Shown here one piece after another: positions 45,083 to 55,048 of a stretch of DNA of 64,000 nucleotides. The translations under genes were made by a program, and so were the position numbers. Within the stretch, counting starts at the first letter, position 1; every line of letters starts with the position of its first letter. The notes beneath the pieces are model-generated. The model was not told the origin of the DNA, did no database searches, and was given only the letters and a program-made list of their open reading frames with translations. The stretch spans positions 5,257,831-5,321,830 of the forward strand of contig NZ_KI911783.1 of assembly GCF_000515415.1 (NCBI RefSeq), read 5' to 3'. This DNA comes from Bradyrhizobium sp. WSM1417 (lineage in GTDB: Bacteria; Pseudomonadota; Alphaproteobacteria; Rhizobiales; Xanthobacteraceae).

Positions 45083-46444
45083 TCAGGCGGCGGTCTTTTC
45101 CGCCTCGTCGTCCTTGTAGAGATCGTCGCGCGAGACCTTCTTCTCGGTCACCTTGGCAAGCTCGAGGATGAAGTCGACGACCTTGTCCTCATAGATCGGT
45201 GCACGAAGCTGGGCCAACGCTTGGGCGTTGCTGCGGTAATAGTCCCAGACCTCCTTCTCGCGGCCCGGCATCGAGCGCGCCCGCTCGATCACGGCGCGGC
45301 CGACCTCGTCGTCGGTCACGGAGATCTTGTTCTTCTCGCCGATCTCGGAGAGCACGAGGCCGAGCCGCACGCGGCGGTCGGCGATCTTGCGGTACTCTTC
45401 CTTGGCGGCGTCTTCGGTGGTGTCCTCGTCGGCGAAGGTCTTGCCGGCGGAGTCCATCTCGGCCTTCACCGAGTTCCACATCAGATTGAACTCCTCATCG
45501 ACCAGCGAGGGCGGAGCCTCGAAGCGATGGGTCTCGTCGAGGCGGTCGAGCAGCGCGCGCTTGACGCGCTGACGGGTCGCGGTCGCGAACTCGGCGACCA
45601 GTCGCTCGCGCGCCGCTTCCTTCAGCTTGTCCAGCGATTCGAGGCCGAGCGTCTTGGCGAACTCGTCGTCGATCGCCAGATCCTGTGGCGCCTCGATCAG
45701 CGTCGCCGTGGTCTCGAACTCGGCCGGCTGACCGGCGAGCTTGTCGTTCATGTAGTTCTTGGGGAATGCCACCTTCAGCGTGCGGGTCTCGCCCGTGCCG
45801 ATGCCGGTGAGCTGCTCTTCGAAGCCGGGGATGAAGGTGTTGGATCCGATCACGACCTGGATGCCCTCACCGGCGCCGCCCTCGAAAGGTTCGCCGTTGA
45901 TGGTGCCCTTGAAGGCGACGGTGACGCGATCACCCGACTCGGCCTTGGCGCCCTCGCCCTTCGCGGCATAGCCACGGTTCGAATCAGCGATGCGCTTGAT
46001 CGCCTCGTCGACGTCGGCGTCGGTGACTTCAGCGACGGGCTTCTCGACCTCGAAAGTCTTGAAGTCGGCGAGCGCGATCGACGGCACCACCTCGATCGCA
46101 ACCGTGTAGGTCAGGTCGGTTTTGCCGTTGAGCAGCTCCTCGACCTCGGCCTGCTCGGTCGGCATGGTAATCTTCGGTTCGGTCGCCAGGCGGAAGCCGC
46201 GCTCGGAGAACAGCTGCGTGTTGGTGTCGCGGATGGTCTGGTCGATGGTCTCGGCCATCACCGAGCGGCCATAGACCTTCTTGAGGTGCGTGACCGGCAC
46301 CTTGCCGGGACGGAAGCCGTTGATGCGGACCTTGTCCTTGAGATCGACGAGCTTGGCACCGGCCTTGGCGTCGAGATCAGACGCGGGAACGCTGATCTTG
46401 AACTCGCGCTTCAAACCTTCCGAGAGGGTTTCTGTGACCTGCAT
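45083..46444 (-). CDS. tig: trigger factor
   Basis: 453 residues from ATG at 46444 ([20 protein letters not shown]). The frame continues upstream through the tRNA-Leu region and is not coding there. The ribosome-binding signature [17 protein letters not shown] (about residue 43) is intact. The FKBP-type domain is at about 155-240 ([20 protein letters not shown]), and the C-terminal arms are helical. Ribosome-associated chaperone and prolyl isomerase. Confidence 0.97.
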   Translation of the reverse strand: MQVTETLSEGLKREFKISVPASDLDAKAGAKLVDLKDKVRINGFRPGKVPVTHLKKVYGRSVMAETIDQTIRDTNTQLFSERGFRLATEPKITMPTEQAEVEELLNGKTDLTYTVAIEVVPSIALADFKTFEVEKPVAEVTDADVDEAIKRIADSNRGYAAKGEGAKAESGDRVTVAFKGTINGEPFEGGAGEGIQVVIGSNTFIPGFEEQLTGIGTGETRTLKVAFPKNYMNDKLAGQPAEFETTATLIEAPQDLAIDDEFAKTLGLESLDKLKEAARERLVAEFATATRQRVKRALLDRLDETHRFEAPPSLVDEEFNLMWNSVKAEMDSAGKTFADEDTTEDAAKEEYRKIADRRVRLGLVLSEIGEKNKISVTDDEVGRAVIERARSMPGREKEVWDYYRSNAQALAQLRAPIYEDKVVDFILELAKVTEKKVSRDDLYKDDEAEKTAA

Positions 46445-46617
46445 GGTGTCCAATCTTCTTCTCGTTCGGTCCCGGCGCGCATGCGTCGGGACGCTGTCAT
46501 TAATCGATCCGGCGCGAGGCGAACGCCTCAACGCCGGTGGTTCATCGGACCGGCTTCCGGCGGACAAACATCCGCGCGGGAGCAGATCGCGTAATCCGTG
46601 CAAACGCTGAAAGCGCT

Positions 46618-46702
46618 TGGTGCGGGCGGAGGGACTCGAACCCCCACAACTTTCGTCACTGGAACCTAAATCCAGCGCGTCTACCAGTTCCGCCACGCCC
46701 GC
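46618..46702 (-). tRNA. tRNA-Leu(TAG)
   Basis: 85 nt on the minus strand with encoded CCA. Acceptor GCGGGCG / CGCCCGC, anticodon stem CTGGA / TCCAG around loop TTTAGGT (anticodon TAG), a long variable arm typical of tRNA-Leu, and T arm GGGGGTTCGAGTCCC. Confidence 0.95.
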
Positions 46703-46854
46703 GTAAATTTGCATCAAGACCGGCCGCGATGCCGCGGGCGGCGGGCTTATAGCATGTGCCCGCCTGTTCGCAGCAAAAAAATGGCCCGATCGAGGCAGGC
46801 TTCACCTAGGCACGACGGCTGGACTTATCCAGCACGGCGTGGTCCGGATCGGCC

Positions 46855-48183
46855 ATGAAAACGCGGATCTTCGACCCGACGAGGCGCGAGGTTTTGGCCG
46901 GACTTGGAGCCGGGCTTGGCACCGGGCTTGGCGCCTCTGCGGCCGGGCTGATGGCCGGCGGCGCAGTCCCGGCCATGACCGCCCAGCTCGCGCTTCAGGC
47001 AAGGCCGGCGACGCTGGCTCTGAGGCCGGGGCAGCCGGCTACACCCGTCTGGGAGCTGGCCGCCGTCAGCCACCTCGGGGATGTCCGTCTCAAACGTGGC
47101 GACCGCTGCGAGGTGGTCTTCCGCAACGAGCTGCCTGTGCCGGTTGCACCAGTCTGGTACGGCCTTGGCGGCCCGGCCGCGGCCGACCCGCTTCGAGGAC
47201 GCGCCCCAACGGCCCCGGACGCGACGGAAACATCAATTATTTCAGTCCCAAACGCGGGAACCCTGCTGGCCGACTTCCGGCTGTTCGAGGACGGCCTGAA
47301 GCAGCCCGCGCGCCCGCTTCCGATCATTGCCGCCGAGACAAACCCGGTCGCCGCCGATCGCGACGTGGTTCTCTTGATCGAGGAATGGCGGCTACGGCCA
47401 GATGGAACCGCACTTCCCCCGGGCCGGGACCCGAAGGAAACGACTCCGCTTTATACAATCAACGGGCAGACTTCATTCGAACTCTCAGCTGCGGCGAATG
47501 AGCGGCTGCGGCTGCGCTTTATCAACGGCTCGCAACGTTCTGTTCTGGCGATCAAATTGGAAAGTCACGAGGTCCAGGTGCTGGCCCTGGACGGACAGCC
47601 GGCCGAACCGTTCCAGGCACGCAACGGCGCGCTGGTGCTAGCCCCCGGCGGACGCGCCGACGCCTTCGTGGATGCGGCCACATCGGCCCCATTCCTGCTG
47701 CATGGCGGCAAGGAGGCGCGCCAGGTCGGCCGCCTGACGGTCTCCGGCAAGCTTGAGCGGCGCGCGCCGCTGTTGCCGCCGCAGCCGCTCCCTCCGAATG
47801 ACCTGCCCGACCGGCTCGATCTGAGAGGCGCCCTGCGATTCGATGTCGCGCTCGGGGCGGCCGACGCCGGGTGGGTACGGCCCGCAAATTTCTCGACGTC
47901 CTCCGCCCCCGCCTTTCGCACCAAGGCCGGCCGCACCGTCGTGTTGGCCCTCAAGAACCCCGCCCCCGTCGCCACTGTCTTCCATCTCCACGGCCACCAT
48001 TTCCGCCTGCTCGACAAGCTCGACGACGGCTGGAAGCCCTATTGGCTCGACACCCTCGCGATCGAACCCGGCCAGACCCAGCGCATCGCATTCGAGGCCA
48101 GAGGTGCCGGCCGATGGCTGATCGAATCCGTGGTAACGGATTGGGCCGCCCCGCGGCTGGTGCGCTGGTACGGGGTGGAGTGA
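46855..48183 (+). CDS. multicopper-oxidase-fold protein lacking copper ligands (FtsP/SufI-like)
   Basis: 442 residues with a twin-arginine signal (TRREVLAGLGAGLGTGLGAS), so export is by Tat. Three cupredoxin-like domains can be followed: GDRCEVVFRNELPVPV, RLRLRFINGSQRSVLAIKLE and RTVVLALKNPAPVATVFHLH. Only the third ligand block (HLHGHHFRLLD) keeps His residues. The HWHG block is WYGLGG, the second HxH block is lost, and the C-terminal HCHxxxHxxxxM is replaced by LIESVVTDWAAPRLVRW. Oxidase activity is therefore unlikely; E. coli SufI/FtsP is a known copper-free relative acting in cell division. Confidence 0.82.
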   Translation: MKTRIFDPTRREVLAGLGAGLGTGLGASAAGLMAGGAVPAMTAQLALQARPATLALRPGQPATPVWELAAVSHLGDVRLKRGDRCEVVFRNELPVPVAPVWYGLGGPAAADPLRGRAPTAPDATETSIISVPNAGTLLADFRLFEDGLKQPARPLPIIAAETNPVAADRDVVLLIEEWRLRPDGTALPPGRDPKETTPLYTINGQTSFELSAAANERLRLRFINGSQRSVLAIKLESHEVQVLALDGQPAEPFQARNGALVLAPGGRADAFVDAATSAPFLLHGGKEARQVGRLTVSGKLERRAPLLPPQPLPPNDLPDRLDLRGALRFDVALGAADAGWVRPANFSTSSAPAFRTKAGRTVVLALKNPAPVATVFHLHGHHFRLLDKLDDGWKPYWLDTLAIEPGQTQRIAFEARGAGRWLIESVVTDWAAPRLVRWYGVE

Positions 48184-48184
48184 G

Positions 48185-48628
48185 CTATCGGCCTGGACGC
48201 ATCCAAAGATAGCGAGCGTCCGGTTCTTTCTCCTCGTTCCGCGCTCCATCGGTCTGCTCGATCATCGTGAACCCGCGCACTTCATAGAAGCGCCGCGCCA
48301 ACGCGTTGCGCTGGAAGGTCCAGAGCTCCAGCCGTTCGCTGGGTTGCTTGGCGACATCGAGCAGTTCGGTGCCGAAGCCGCGCCCTTGAACAGCAGGAAG
48401 CACGTAAAGCTGCTCGACCCAGCCGTCACGGAAAGCGATGATCCCGCTCAGTACATCGGCATCGAAGCGGCCCCACACGCGGCACGTCGCGAGGACATGC
48501 TCCCGGTAGAACCAGCGGTCCTCGTCCGGCGTATGTAGCCCAACGAGCCAAGGCATCGCATGGTCGAATGCAGCCCGGTGAACCTGCGCCGCCGCGCCCA
48601 TATCGGTGAGCGCGAGCTGCCTGAGCAT
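48185..48628 (-). CDS. GNAT-family N-acetyltransferase
   Basis: 147 residues from ATG at 48628, which overlaps the nnr stop codon (TAATG). The acetyl-CoA-binding motif is VLPAVQGRGFGTELLDVA (R/QxxGxG form, about residue 85), and the C-terminal strand-helix FQRNALARRFYEVRGFTMIE is typical. Acceptor substrate unknown. Translationally coupled to nnr. Confidence 0.88.
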   Translation of the reverse strand: MLRQLALTDMGAAAQVHRAAFDHAMPWLVGLHTPDEDRWFYREHVLATCRVWGRFDADVLSGIIAFRDGWVEQLYVLPAVQGRGFGTELLDVAKQPSERLELWTFQRNALARRFYEVRGFTMIEQTDGARNEEKEPDARYLWMRPGR

Positions 48629-50127
48629 TAGTACTCGATCCCCAGCGCATGATAGATCCGCCGGTGCACGGCCGGCAGCGTCTCGGTGAGATCCTCTGCG
48701 ATCAGCCCCGGCCCGGCTTCGCTCCCCGCTTCGCCATGCATCCACACGGCGATGCTGGCGGCCTCGAATGCCGGCACGCCTTGCGCCAGCAGCCCTGCGA
48801 TGATGCCGGCGAGCACGTCGCCGGCACCCGCGGTGGCGAGCCAGGGCGGTGCGTTGGCGGCGATGGTGGCGCGGCCGTCGGGCGCGGCGATCGTGGTGTC
48901 CGCGCCCTTCAGCAGCACGACCGCGCCGGAGCGCTCGGCGGCGGCGCGCACGCGCTCGATCTTCGAGCGCCCCGGATGTTTATTGCTGAGGTCGGAGAAC
49001 AGCCGCGGGAACTCGCCCTCGTGCGGCGTCAGCACCACCGCCTTGTCCTGCGACGTCTTGATCGATTCGAACAGGCGCTCGGGATTGGCGGCAAAGCTCG
49101 TCAGCGCATCCGCGTCGAGCACCAAGCGCCGCTGGGCGTTAAGCGCCGTGTGGACGAGATCGCAGGTGCGCTCGCCGACACCCGCGCCGGGGCCGATGAT
49201 GCAGGTGTTGTAGCGCTTGTCGCCGAGCAGCTCGCCGAACTCGATGGCGGTATCGACGGGGCGAACCATCACCGCGGTGAGCGCAGCCGCATTGATTGCC
49301 AGCGCATCACGCGGCGTGGCCAGAGTCACCAGGCCCGCACCTGCCCGCAGCGCCCCGCGCGCGGCGAGCCGCGCCGCGCCGGTCGCCGCCGCATCGCCCG
49401 AGACCGCCAGCACATGGCCGCGCGCATATTTGTGGCCGTCGATGCGCGGCACCGGAAAGGCCGCGCCCCAGAAGTCCGGATCGTTTTCGAATATTTGCGG
49501 CGCGATCTCGTCCAGCACCTGCGCGTCGATACCGATGTCGGCGACACGCACGTGGCCGCAATGCATCCGCCCCGGCAGCAGCAGATGCGCCGGCTTCTTC
49601 CGGAAGAAGGTGACGGTCTCAGCGGCGTTCACCGCCACGCCCAGCACGGCCGCGCTGGTGCCGTTGATGCCGCTCGGCAGGTCCACCGCGAGCACCGGCG
49701 CACCGTTGCCGTTGATCGCCTCGATCATCTCACGGGCCTCGCCCTCGACGGGACGGCTGAGGCCCGCGCCGAACAGCGCATCGACGATCAGCGCCGGTCG
49801 CCCGATCGCCTGCGGGTTGAAAGGAAGCACCGGGTGCTTCCAGCCCCGCGCGGCCGAGGCCGCATCGCCCTGGAGCTGGTCGCGCTCGCACATCAGGATC
49901 ACCGAGACCTCGCGGCCTTGCGCGGCGAGCTCGGCGGCTGCGACAAAACCGTCCCCGCCGTTATTGCCCGGGCCGGCCACGATCAGGATCGGCCCCTCCT
50001 CCACCAGCGCGTGGGCGGCCTCGGCGACCGCCTGGCCGGCGCTGAGCATCAGCTTGAAGCCGGGGGTGCCTGCCGCAATGCTGAGCTGGTCGGCGCGCTG
50101 CATTTCGGCGTTGGTCAGAACTTCCAT
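48628..50127 (-). CDS. nnr: bifunctional NAD(P)H-hydrate epimerase / ADP-dependent dehydratase
   Basis: 499 residues from ATG at 50127 (MEVLTNAEMQRADQLSIAAG) after GGGAAG; a frame reaching 50202 has no better site. The N-terminal epimerase domain (YjeF_N) shows PILIVAGPGNNGGDGFVAAA and VLAVDLPSGING. The C-terminal ADP-dependent dehydratase domain shows GRSKIERVRAAAERSGAVVL, LKGADTTIAAPDG and ATAGAGDVLAGIIAGLLAQG. It repairs damaged NADH and NADPH hydrates. Divergent from glnB. Confidence 0.96.
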   Translation of the reverse strand: MEVLTNAEMQRADQLSIAAGTPGFKLMLSAGQAVAEAAHALVEEGPILIVAGPGNNGGDGFVAAAELAAQGREVSVILMCERDQLQGDAASAARGWKHPVLPFNPQAIGRPALIVDALFGAGLSRPVEGEAREMIEAINGNGAPVLAVDLPSGINGTSAAVLGVAVNAAETVTFFRKKPAHLLLPGRMHCGHVRVADIGIDAQVLDEIAPQIFENDPDFWGAAFPVPRIDGHKYARGHVLAVSGDAAATGAARLAARGALRAGAGLVTLATPRDALAINAAALTAVMVRPVDTAIEFGELLGDKRYNTCIIGPGAGVGERTCDLVHTALNAQRRLVLDADALTSFAANPERLFESIKTSQDKAVVLTPHEGEFPRLFSDLSNKHPGRSKIERVRAAAERSGAVVLLKGADTTIAAPDGRATIAANAPPWLATAGAGDVLAGIIAGLLAQGVPAFEAASIAVWMHGEAGSEAGPGLIAEDLTETLPAVHRRIYHALGIEY

Positions 50128-50847
<720 letters not shown>

Positions 50848-50889
50848 GCCGGGTGCTATCCCGCATTTTGCGACATTCTGACAAGAAAT

Positions 50890-50907
50890 AGGCTGCTTCG
50901 GCGGCCT
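50890..50907 (+). terminator. weak terminator-like hairpin between glnB and glnA
   Basis: AGGCTGC / GCGGCCT with a TTCG loop, then CATTTTGTTT. It may terminate or attenuate glnB transcripts ahead of glnA. Confidence 0.45.
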
Positions 50908-50996
50908 CATTTTGTTTGTGCCTCGCGCGCCTCAAGAAGCGTGAACACGGTCGCTCGAAGTTTGGAAACCGACCCGCAGAGCCAAAAGGGGTATGC

Positions 50997-52406
50997 ATGA
51001 AGACCGCCAAAGACGTCCTGAAATCGATCAAGGACAACGACGTCAAATACGTCGACCTGCGCTTCACCGATCCGCGCGGCAAGTGGCAGCACGTCACCTT
51101 CGACATCAGCATGATCGATGAGGACATTTTCGCCGAAGGAACGATGTTCGACGGCTCGTCGATCGCCGGCTGGAAGGCGATCAACGAGTCCGACATGTGC
51201 CTGATGCCCGATCCGGTGACCGCGACGATCGATCCGTTCTTCGCCGAGACCACCATGGTCATTACCTGCGACGTGCTCGAGCCGACCACTGGCGAGCCCT
51301 ACAACCGCGACCCCCGCGGCATCGCCAAGAAGGCCGAGGCGATGGTGAAGTCGATGGGCGTGGGCGACACCGTGTTCGTCGGCCCCGAAGCCGAGTTCTT
51401 CGTGTTCGACGATGTGCGCTTCTCCGCCAACCCCTACAGCACCGGCTTCCGCCTCGACTCCTCGGAGCTGCCGACCAACTCCGACACCGAATATGAAGGC
51501 GGCAATCTCGGCCATCGTGTCCGTACCAAGGGCGGCTACTTCCCGGTGCCGCCGCAGGATTCCGTGCAGGACATGCGCTCGGAGATGCTCGGCGCCATGG
51601 CCAAGATGGGCGTGAAGGTCGAGAAGCACCATCACGAGGTCGCTTCCGCCCAGCACGAGCTCGGCATGAAGTTCGACACGCTGACGCTGATGGCCGACCA
51701 CATGCAGATCTACAAATACTGCATCCACCAGGTCGCACACATCTACGGCAAGAGCGCCACCTTCATGCCGAAGCCGGTCTTCGGCGACAATGGCTCGGGC
51801 ATGCACGTGCACCAGTCGATCTGGAAGGACGGCAAGCCGGTGTTCGCCGGCAACAAATACGCCGACCTGTCGGAGACCTGCCTCCACTACATCGGCGGCA
51901 TCATCAAGCACGCCAAGGCGATCAACGCCTTCACCAACCCGTCGACCAACTCCTACAAGCGTCTGGTCCCGGGCTACGAGGCTCCCGTGCTGCTCGCCTA
52001 TTCCGCGCGCAACCGCTCGGCCTCCTGCCGCATCCCCTACACCGCTTCGCCGAAGGCCAAGCGCGTCGAGGTGCGCTTCCCCGATCCGCTCGCCAATCCC
52101 TATCTCGGCTTCGCCGCGATGCTGATGGCGGGCCTCGACGGCATCAAGAACAAGATCGATCCGGGTCCGGCGATGGACAAGGACCTCTACGATCTGCCGA
52201 AGGAAGAGCTGAAGCAGATCCCGACGGTCTGCGGCAGCTTGCGCGAGGCGCTGGAAAACCTCGATAAGGACCGCGGCTTCCTGAAGAACGGCGGCGTGTT
52301 CGACGACGACTTCATCGACGCCTATATCGAGCTGAAGATGACCGAAGTCGCCCGCTTCGAAATGACCCCGCATCCGGTCGAATTCGAAATGTACTATTCG
52401 GGCTAA
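50997..52406 (+). CDS. glnA: glutamine synthetase type I
   Basis: 469 residues from ATG at 50997 ([20 protein letters not shown]) after AAGGGG. Family signatures: [16 protein letters not shown] (beta-grasp), [16 protein letters not shown] (ATP and metal region), the glutamate-binding loop [18 protein letters not shown] and the adenylylation-site Tyr at about 398 in [11 protein letters not shown]. It makes glutamine from glutamate and ammonia; dodecameric GSI controlled by adenylylation through GlnB. A strong terminator follows. Confidence 0.98.
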   Translation: MKTAKDVLKSIKDNDVKYVDLRFTDPRGKWQHVTFDISMIDEDIFAEGTMFDGSSIAGWKAINESDMCLMPDPVTATIDPFFAETTMVITCDVLEPTTGEPYNRDPRGIAKKAEAMVKSMGVGDTVFVGPEAEFFVFDDVRFSANPYSTGFRLDSSELPTNSDTEYEGGNLGHRVRTKGGYFPVPPQDSVQDMRSEMLGAMAKMGVKVEKHHHEVASAQHELGMKFDTLTLMADHMQIYKYCIHQVAHIYGKSATFMPKPVFGDNGSGMHVHQSIWKDGKPVFAGNKYADLSETCLHYIGGIIKHAKAINAFTNPSTNSYKRLVPGYEAPVLLAYSARNRSASCRIPYTASPKAKRVEVRFPDPLANPYLGFAAMLMAGLDGIKNKIDPGPAMDKDLYDLPKEELKQIPTVCGSLREALENLDKDRGFLKNGGVFDDDFIDAYIELKMTEVARFEMTPHPVEFEMYYSG

Positions 52407-52431
52407 GCGACCCGAACGACCGCGACACACG

Positions 52432-52459
52432 AAAGGCGCCCCTCGGGGCGCCTTTTTTT
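52432..52459 (+). terminator. Rho-independent terminator of glnA
   Basis: GGCGCC / GGCGCC stem extended by flanking C/G and A/T pairs, followed by seven T, 26 bp after the glnA stop. Confidence 0.93.
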
Positions 52460-52633
52460 GTGGTCATCGAGTTTCGTTCTGCGTCTGACTTCACTTCGTT
52501 CTCATAGAACGAATCGGAATCGAGAAAACCGCGCGCACCAATTCTTGATATCTGGTTTATTGCGCCCGAGAGATCGCAAGCGCTGTCGGTAATTCGTAGG
52601 ATGCGTTCAGCGCCGCGAAATCCATCCTGGGCA

Positions 52634-53068
52634 CTAGTTCTCGTGCCCGTTTGCGAAAATCGCCAATCCTCCGCCGCCGGTCGCAACGATCGATAGCCTC
52701 GGAATGCCGATGTTCCATCCCTCATAGCCAGAGGACACGTTGAGAATTTCCAAGAGGACATTGCCAGAAAACCAGATCGACAGGTCTCCTGTGTCCGAGC
52801 GGATTGCAACCCGCTCGATGGGCTTCTCTCCGAGAAGACTTAACGCTACTTTCTCGCCATCGAGCGGAGCCGCCAGACCAAACTGATGACCATCATCGCT
52901 GCTTGCGAAAGCAATTCCGTTCGCGTGGATAATCCGCCACGGACATTCGGCGCTCAGCCCTGAAGCGACAGCATCCCCGAAACTGAAATTCCAATCGAAC
53001 TCTCGGCCCGTCACCCTTACGAGATGGCGCCCCCCAAAATGAGCAGTTAGGCTCTCACCGACATCCAT
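52634..53068 (-). CDS. hypothetical protein, possibly DUF6188-like
   Basis: 144 residues from ATG at 53068 with GGAG six bases upstream. Mostly beta-strand pattern. The stretch DLSIWFSGNVLLEILNVSSG then YEGWNIG resembles small proteins of the DUF6188 kind (a sheet followed by a Gly-Tyr-Glu-x-Trp element), some of which sit beside toxins as immunity proteins. No toxin gene is adjacent here. Base composition is AT-richer than its neighbours. Confidence 0.6.
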   Translation of the reverse strand: MDVGESLTAHFGGRHLVRVTGREFDWNFSFGDAVASGLSAECPWRIIHANGIAFASSDDGHQFGLAAPLDGEKVALSLLGEKPIERVAIRSDTGDLSIWFSGNVLLEILNVSSGYEGWNIGIPRLSIVATGGGGLAIFANGHEN

Positions 53069-53344
53069 CCCAATCTCCGTGACGTCCGACGCTCAGGTCC
53101 GCGCAGCACGATGGGTTTCGCTTCGGTCGCCCATCCTACGCGGACCAATCTGCCCCAACAGTCATACGGCCTCCTCACTGTCGGGAAAATTCACGCCGAT
53201 CTTTCTCACCACTGGCGCAAACTTCAGGAGAGCCGCGCTCTCGGAGGTCGCCTCCACGCCGTCACCCGACAGCGAGTGGATTTGCTTCGCAGCGCTCACG
53301 ATGACGATGGTTGTAGGCCTCGGTGCAGCCCCGCAGCCCCGCAG

Positions 53345-54118
53345 CTACGCCGCCGCGCGCTGCTTCGCCACCATGGCCTGACCGAACGCCTCGAACAGTT
53401 TTCGGTTGATCGGATTGTGCTGCGGGTCGTATTCGGCGTGCCATTGCACGCCGAGCGCAAAGGCCTTGGCTTCCGCGATGCGGATCGCCTCGATGGTGCC
53501 GTCCTCGGCAATGCCCTCGATCAGCACGCGCTTGCCGGGATCGAGGATGCCCTGGCCGTGCAGCGAATTGACCCTGATCTTGTTACAGCCGAGCAATTCT
53601 GCGAACGCGCCGCCCGGCGTCAGATCGACGTCGTGACGATCGGCGAACACCACTGTCGGATCGGGGTGGATCTCACCGTTCTCGAGCCTCGGCATGCGAT
53701 GGTTCATGCGGCCCGGGATTTCGCGGATCTCGGGATGCAGCGAGCCGCCGAAGGCGACGTTCATCTCCTGGAGGCCCCGGCAGATGCCGAACAGCGGGAT
53801 ACCGCGGGCAACGCAGGCGACCGAGAGCGCCAGCGCCACCTCGTCGCGGTGGATGTCGTAGGGCTCGTGTGCCTCGCACGGATCGACGTTGAAACGGGTC
53901 GGGTGGACGTTGGCCCGGGCGCCGGTGAGCACGATGCCGTCGACGGTATCGAGCAGCGCGCCGATATCCGTGATGTCGGGCGACCCCGCGAACATCACCG
54001 GCAGGCCGCCGGAAACCTCGGCCACGGCGCGCAGATTACGCTCGCCGACCATCTGGACCTGAAATCGATTTTCAACGCGATGGGCGTTCCCGATCACGCC
54101 GACGACCGGCTTTCTCAT
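53345..54118 (-). CDS. gamma-glutamyl-GABA hydrolase-like class I amidotransferase (peptidase C26)
   Basis: 257 residues. The nucleophile elbow is PLFGICRGLQEMNVAFGG (Cys about residue 115), with the catalytic His in FALGVQWHAEYDP and NHRMP, VNSLHGQG segments as in PuuD. PuuD cleaves gamma-glutamyl-GABA in putrescine catabolism. Downstream of glnA, but no gamma-glutamyl-polyamine synthetase of the pathway is in view, so substrate assignment stays at family level. Confidence 0.9.
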   Translation of the reverse strand: MRKPVVGVIGNAHRVENRFQVQMVGERNLRAVAEVSGGLPVMFAGSPDITDIGALLDTVDGIVLTGARANVHPTRFNVDPCEAHEPYDIHRDEVALALSVACVARGIPLFGICRGLQEMNVAFGGSLHPEIREIPGRMNHRMPRLENGEIHPDPTVVFADRHDVDLTPGGAFAELLGCNKIRVNSLHGQGILDPGKRVLIEGIAEDGTIEAIRIAEAKAFALGVQWHAEYDPQHNPINRKLFEAFGQAMVAKQRAAA

Positions 54119-54208
54119 CTCCCGTTCAGACCTCTCGCCGAAGACGATTCTCCAAACATGCCCTTGGGATGGAACAAATTCAACAGAAGGGTACGCGGGA
54201 CGGCAATG

Positions 54209-54913
54209 CTATTTTCGCGCAAATGCCTCCCGGGCCTCGATCGCGCCGCCGAGGGGCAGGCCGGCGGCCTTCAGCGCGGTCGCCGCCGCGTCTCCCGGCG
54301 CGGCCAGCCAGGGCAGTTTCCTCTCGATTCCGCGCGTCACGGACTCCCCGAGCACGCCACCGAAATCGATCGGCCAAAGCCCGTTGGGCACGATTTCGGC
54401 GGTAAGGCCACGGAGTGCATAGCCGTCGCCCAGGACCGCCTCCGCATGGTCGCCGGCGACAAGGCGCGCGGTCGCAGGGTCGATGGGATCGCCAAAGCTC
54501 ACCAGCACGGGCATCAGGTCCCCCTGCACCGCGACGACGCCGGTCTGCCGGTTGAGCTCGTTGAACGAGACGCGGTTGCCGCGCGCGGCGCCATAAGCGC
54601 GGAGCGCGACATAGTTGATGTCGTCGAGATCGAGCTTCGCGCCGTGCTGATGCGCCAGCAATGCCACCACATTCTTTCCCCGGCCGAGGTCGACGAACAC
54701 AGCCTCGCCGCGCATCGTGGTGCGGCCGCCCCGGCTATAGCCGCGATCGGGGACGACGGACAGAATGCCCGACCCGGTCTTGATCCCGTCAGGCGTCGTC
54801 ACCTCGACCGCGAGGCGATATTTGTGACCGGGCCGGTTGATCCGGATCTGGTCGCCTATCACGAGCACGGCGAGAAGGCCGAGCAGACCGGCCCACTTGC
54901 TGATGAAACTCAA
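54209..54913 (-). CDS. exported or anchored hypothetical protein
   Basis: 234 residues from TTG at 54913 with GTGAGG just upstream. An N-terminal hydrophobic helix (WAGLLGLLAVLVIGDQIRI) anchors or exports it. The body begins with a beta-type stretch YRLAVEVTTPDGIKTGSGIL and ends in an Ala-rich helix. No recognised domain or catalytic motif. Lies between the amidotransferase and the AI-2E permease, divergent from the latter. Confidence 0.7.
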   Translation of the reverse strand: MSFISKWAGLLGLLAVLVIGDQIRINRPGHKYRLAVEVTTPDGIKTGSGILSVVPDRGYSRGGRTTMRGEAVFVDLGRGKNVVALLAHQHGAKLDLDDINYVALRAYGAARGNRVSFNELNRQTGVVAVQGDLMPVLVSFGDPIDPATARLVAGDHAEAVLGDGYALRGLTAEIVPNGLWPIDFGGVLGESVTRGIERKLPWLAAPGDAAATALKAAGLPLGGAIEAREAFARK

Positions 54914-55048
54914 GCGCCCTCACCTGTTCTTTCCTCATCGCTCTGCACCGTTCAAGCGCCAGCGTCAAACCAGCGCGTTGACGCGGTCTTGATCCGGATC
55001 GCGTTTGTCGAAAGAGTGCGGTGCGCACCGCGCTGAAAAGGACCCGAT

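Noticed and set aside
46445..46717. Upstream extension of the trigger factor frame
   Set aside because: It runs through the tRNA-Leu gene; the family start MQVTETL at 46444 is clear.
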